Below, one piece after another: positions 59,868-64,000 of a stretch of DNA of 64,000 nucleotides (position 1 is the stretch's first letter; every line of letters begins with the position of its first letter). Position numbers and translations under genes: made by a program. Source of the DNA: Gnetum montanum (Eukaryota; Streptophyta; Gnetopsida; Gnetales; Gnetaceae); the NCBI GenBank assembly GCA_015680685.1, contig MNCI01003607.1:236029-300028 (forward strand). The letters run 5' to 3'. Below the pieces are notes generated by a model that had not been told where the DNA came from, ran no database searches, and saw only the letters and a program-made list of their open reading frames with translations.

Positions 59868-59885
59868 TCCCTGACAACGATGCCA
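59868..59885 (-). other. Primer-binding site of G2 (tRNA-Asp type)
   Basis: The minus strand reads TGGCATCGTTGTCAGGGA, four bases inside the LTR end. It differs from TGGCGCCGTTGCCGGGGA only by transitions. Confidence 0.78.
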
Positions 59886-59889
59886 ATCA

Positions 59890-60737
59890 TGATTAGTGAG
59901 TATACCCTACATCCAATGATACAAATCACAAGCATGTACCAACGAACCAGTCAAATTCTATAGACTTAGTCCCTAAATTTGCCCATAGTCCTAGACTATG
60001 AATCAAGAGATCATGTGATTGTTATCTTCCTAACTCATACTTGTAAAATCTATGCATATGGTTAAATGTGAGTTAAGGCTTATGATATTTGTTTTTGTTG
60101 GTATTTTTTATATATTTTCTCCTAATTAACTATTCTCATGACCAACTATCCTAACATAAGTAGCTACTCCCACTTGTTGTACATGTCTTAAACTCATATT
60201 ATGCTACTTGGTTACCAAATAGCTATTGCTAAGAATTACCAAATGGCCACTACTAAGATTACCAAGTGTAACATGTTATGCTTGAAGTGGTCGTACATAT
60301 GTATTTACGATTAAGTGCATGAATTAATTAGAACTAGGAAACTAAAGTGCATTAAAAGTAGAGTGTGAATAAGAGAGATTGAACTAATCCAAGTACTACA
60401 ACAAATTTCAAAAATCTCATCTTTATTATCATTTATGCCAATGCATTTAGGTACATGATGCTTGAATAAAGATCTGTACAATCTCTTGAATTCACATTGC
60501 GGGCACTCAAAGGAAAATATTATAACTTTAGAGAAATCAAATTGTAAGAGCTTCGATATGCTATGGATCTTATATGCCATAAATGTGGTTGGTGTGTGAA
60601 TTTATATAGGCTTTTTCTATGTTAGCATCGATGCATTTGCATCAACACATGTCACCATACATCAACGAGGACATGTCAATAGTGCTACATCAATGCATGC
60701 CCATTAACGTAACTGATATATATATCACAACTTATCA
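59890..60737 (-). repeat. 5' LTR of G2
   Basis: 848 bp, minus strand TGATAAGT...ACTAATCA (7 of 8 inverted terminus). TATATAAA at 60601-60608 and the GCCCGCAATG word near 60490 follow the family layout. Confidence 0.85.
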
Positions 60738-61540
60738 ATTATGTATAAAAGATCCTATATCTTGGGCATGTTATACCATCAAAGCATTACCTAGCTCAAG
60801 AAGTAGAAAAATGGAGAATAATACCAGGCTTGAATAACTTGAATATCATATTTTTGCTTCATATCATTTTACTATGAAGTAAAACTTTGATTATGAAGAA
60901 TGTAACCCAAAATTTAAATGCACACATATCGTGATGTAAGATCAATTACTAGTGACTCTTATACATCATTAGGAAGAACAAAATCAAGTGTCTTAGTTGC
61001 TTCAACTTTACTATATGAGGGTGTATTATATTTTTGCTTCCTAGCTTCTAAATTTTCATTCATAGAATCAATAGAAATTTTTGCATCGATAATAGAAGCA
61101 AAAATTTTGACATTAGTTGAAAAAATTAGAGGTAATTTAGAATCCCCCATAAGAAAATTTGATAGAGATGAAATCTATTAGAGAAAAAAAATCATTATCA
61201 TTATCATCCCAACCTTGTCCTAACAAAATGTAGTTGGCTAATAGTTTAATATTTAGTGCCATATAAAATAATAAAATTTAAAATTGGAGGAATGGAAGTT
61301 GGACCCCAAAAAAATAAATAATAATATTTAAAAATTTAGAGAACATCATATCATCGACGAGAAAGTCAAAAAGAAAGCCTAATAGTTTTGGAGATGCTTT
61401 TCAAGTTTTATCCTTGCAGTCAATCTTGAAAAACCTCCTCTTTAGGGTAGGAAAGGAATTAGGCTTTTCCCTTATTCATCATCATCCTAGCCTTTTTCTA
61501 ATGAAATGAGGTCAGCTACATGAGTTCTCTTTTTTCATTC
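60738..61540. other. Spacer right of G2
   Basis: No gene is recognised. Overlapping open frames on both strands (60918-61181) are low-complexity and contain an imperfect inverted repeat around ATTTTTGCATCGATAATAGA. Confidence 0.4.
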
Positions 61541-63160
61541 ACTTCTTTTTCGCTATGTCTTCTTATATATTCCTTTTAGTGGCTTTCCTGGAACAGTGAT
61601 GTAGCAACCTTTGTTTAAAGACTCATTTTCTAATCTTCTTTGCACATGTTCAAACCATCTAAGACATAATTCTTGTAGCTTATGTAAAATAAAATCCACT
61701 CCAAGTCTTCCTCTGATGTTTGTATTATGTAGTTTATCTTTGATTGTGTCATTCTCATTTGTAACATCCATTGAAGCATTCTCATTTTTGCCACACTAAT
61801 TTATTATTCATGCCTCCTTTGCACTACCTAATATTTAGCATCATATAAGATAATAGGCTTGATTTTTATCTTGTAATATTTCCCTATTAATTTTATTAGT
61901 ATTCTTCTATCACATAGAACACCACTAGCTTGTCTTCATTTTGACCATCTTGCATCAATTCTATTTCTAATTTCTTTATCAATTTCACTATCTTTTTGGA
62001 GGATTGATCCTAAGTAACAAAAATATTTGCAATGAGGGACTTTTTACCTTGAATTATCACTTTTATCACATCACTATTTATGTTATTATTAAAACTACAT
62101 TTCATATATTCTATCTTACTTTTGCTCATTTTTAAACCTTTTGATTCTAGAGCATATCTTGACTTTTCCTTTTTAGCAACAATATTTTCTCAAGCTATAT
62201 CCACCAATATAATATTATCTATAAAAAGTATACACCAAGGGATTTCATCTTGTATTTTTTTTGGTAATTCTTCCATGATAATGAAAATAACTATGGGCAG
62301 ACCCTTGATCTAGACCAACTGTAACTAAAAAAATCATATGTTATTCCATAACCTATTCTAATTTTAGTAGTAACTCCTTTATACATGTCTTGAATTACTT
62401 TAATATATTTATTAAGGATTTTTTCCTCCACAAGGAGCATTAAATAATATCTCTAAACACTTTGTCATATGCTTTTTCCAAGTTAATCAAGATCATATGT
62501 GAATTTTTTTTCTTTTCTAAATTTCTTCATTAATTATTGTATCAAAAAATACCCTCTATAGTAAATATCCCTAGCATAAATCCAAAGTTATTTTCTAATA
62601 TTATTGATTCAAGTTTGAGACACTACTCAAAGATTCTCTCCCAAAGCTTCATGGTACACGTAACTAGCTTGATCCCTTTATAGTTTGTACAATTTTGTAC
62701 ATCTCCTTAATGTTTTGTAAATGGAAATAATAAAGCTTTTTCTCTAAGTGTTGGATATTTCTCTATGTTTCAAAATTTTGTTAAATAATTGTATTAGCCA
62801 AGAAACTCTTGTATCTCCCAATCATTTTGAAGTTTCTATAGGAATGTTATCTGGTCTAATAGCTTTTCCATTTTTCATATTTGATAAAGCTATCTTCACC
62901 TTAGAGAAGGAAAGTTCATTAACCAAACCAAATTTTTGTTCTCTTCTTGGATGTCCTCTCTTAGTAATCCTTTCTTTAATAGTTCTTGTAAATAATTTTT
63001 CCACCTATTTCAATAACTTTTGCCAAATTTTTTTCATCTACTTCTTTGATGTATAAATTTTGGTAAAAGACAATTAAATTTTGGATAGGTGGAAAATTAT
63101 TTTCAAGAATTATTAAATGAAGAGTTTCCAAGAGAAGAAATCTAAGAAGAATAACCAACT
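61540..63160 (-). mobile_element. RTE-type LINE relic
   Basis: Minus-strand frames in element order: VKIALSNMKNGKAIRPDNIP (62822-63004; family VxxALxxMKxGKAxGPDxIP), then IKVIQDMYKGVTTKIR, WCILFIDNIILVD (near 62190-62235; family FADDIVL), LESKGLKMSKSKIEYM, and the C-terminal LRWFEHVQRRLENES, then GCYITVPGKP (61553-61771; family LRWxGHVxRR). This order is typical of the RTE clade, not of plant L1. The catalytic DD is DN, and frames are broken throughout. Confidence 0.87.
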
Positions 63161-63360
63161 TTTGGTTTGGTTAATGAACTTTTCATCTCAAAGGTAAAGA
63201 TAGAAATGGAAAAACATAGTTCAATATTATCGTCAATTAGAAATTACATGGAGATCTAATGAACTTTGAAAATGGAAAAACATAAAATTTTTACATAGGT
63301 TCATTAAGACCTATTGGATCCATTGGATTAGTCTTAGGATTCCTTTTTACAAGTTTTTTA

Positions 63361-63453
63361 AAAATTTATAAGTCAATGTTGCTAAGTGAAATCAAACTTG
63401 TAACCTTGGTCACCAAGACAAGACACTTTCCACTAAGTTAACACATCATTGTT
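63361..63453 (-). repeat. tRNA-like SINE copy 8
   Basis: The minus strand reads AATGATGTGTTAACTTAGTG (box A-like) through to AAGTTTGATTTCACTTAGCA (box B-like). Confidence 0.6.
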
Positions 63454-63497
63454 ATTCTTTAAAATTATTCGTTTAAGTTTATTGGGATCCTTTTATC

Positions 63498-63625
63498 AAG
63501 GGTGATGGTGTTGGAACCCAAAATAATTAAAACAATAGGTACACTATAAGATTTATAGAAGTTTATAACTCAATGCTACCTAGTAAAATTGAGCCTGTGA
63601 CTTGGGGTTACTATGACATCCCATT
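63498..63625 (-). repeat. tRNA-like SINE copy 9 (3' part)
   Basis: The minus strand has AGTAACCCCAAGTCACAGGC, box B-like CTCAATTTTACTAGGTAGCA, GAGTTATAAACTTC, and the family 3' end TTGGGTTCCAACACCATC. Confidence 0.62.
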
Positions 63626-64000
63626 CTCCAATGTTATGGAAAATTTCAAATATACATTATATTAGACATTATGTATAAGAAGAAAATATACCAAATGTCA
63701 AATATATGTAACATTTGACATTATGTGTAATAAAAATAAAAGGGAAGATGCAAAAGAAAAGAGGAAAGAATGATTTATTGATGTGGAATACTACTATCTA
63801 GATCATGCTTTAAGAGTGTTCCTTGGGATTTTCTTCCTTTAACATCTATTCCTTAGAGGCAATCCAATACTGCCACCATGGTCAGGCCTACAGCTTAACT
63901 AGAAGGGATGGCTAGTCCTCTTCCTATCTCACTTCACCCAACACCCATGACTCGTCTTTACCAACTCCACCACTTCATGCTAGCACGACCTTTAAGCCTA
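63626..64000. other. Unassigned right edge
   Basis: No gene is recognised. A small hairpin (arms 63694-63703 and 63713-63722) and a pyrimidine-rich stretch after 63815 are the only visible structures. Confidence 0.4.

Larger units (their letters stand above)
43990..60737 (-). mobile_element. Ty3/gypsy retrotransposon G2 (Athila/Tat-like), degenerate
   Basis: The second minus-strand member of the G1 family. Element order: 5' LTR (59890-60737), tRNA-Asp type PBS, gag (interrupted by N2), protease, RT, RNase H, integrase with tail, spacer, ORF-X, PPT, 3' LTR (start at 44200; its end is lost in the gap). Coding order, spacer and ORF-X all parallel G1, and integrase is more complete than in G1. 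The target duplication cannot be tested because the left edge is in the gap. Confidence 0.8.

Noticed and set aside
63694-63722. Hairpin with 10-bp arms, possible MITE end
   Set aside because: No second terminus or target duplication; AT-rich hairpins of this size are expected by chance.

Overview
The window is nuclear DNA from a seed plant. A conifer or other gymnosperm is the most likely source, judged from one compact intron-containing gene lying in tens of kilobases of old, nested, stop-riddled retrotransposons; the species cannot be named. Only one protein-coding gene looks functional: a four-exon, 248-residue gene on the minus strand (35041-37262) of the aluminium-induced/TSJT1 family, which carries YGL and LRDR motifs.

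Layout. 1-4736: the 3' part of a gag-protease element on the plus strand, a polypurine tract, and a probable LTR that contains decayed pieces of a receptor kinase and a Rab GTPase gene. About 6240-11320: a plus-strand L1-type LINE split by a solo LTR (7529-8362, perfect target duplication). 11805-12263: a plus-strand element relic. 12280-31799: a Ty3/gypsy element on the minus strand ('G1', Athila/Tat-like, tRNA-Asp type primer site) with gag, protease, RT, RNase H, integrase and an extra coiled-coil ORF downstream of pol. Its RT/RNase H junction is split by a plus-strand element without pol ('N1', 20063-25667). 31800-42588: the gene island, with several copies of a tRNA-like SINE, tandem repeats and a minus-strand LINE relic (39160-41500). 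42589-60737: a second minus-strand member of the G1 family ('G2'), with an assembly gap at its 3' LTR. Its gag is split by a small non-autonomous plus-strand element ('N2', 54520-58435; LTR pair, TSD ctcta). 61540-63160: a minus-strand RTE-type LINE relic, followed by more SINE copies.

How the parts relate. G1 and G2 encode decayed versions of a complete mobilisation machinery. N1 has lost gag and pol but keeps LTRs of the same architecture, a similar polypurine tract, and a relative of the long coiled-coil ORF that follows pol in G1 and G2. N2, the solo LTR and the 5'-most element are further pol-less or gag-protease-only forms. The window is therefore a small ecosystem of autonomous-type and parasitic LTR elements around one stress-type gene. 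The coiled-coil ORF shared by G1, G2 and N1 is the best candidate for an under-described system. Boundaries rest on terminal inverted repeats, target duplications, PBS/PPT sequences and alignment by eye; no database search was possible.
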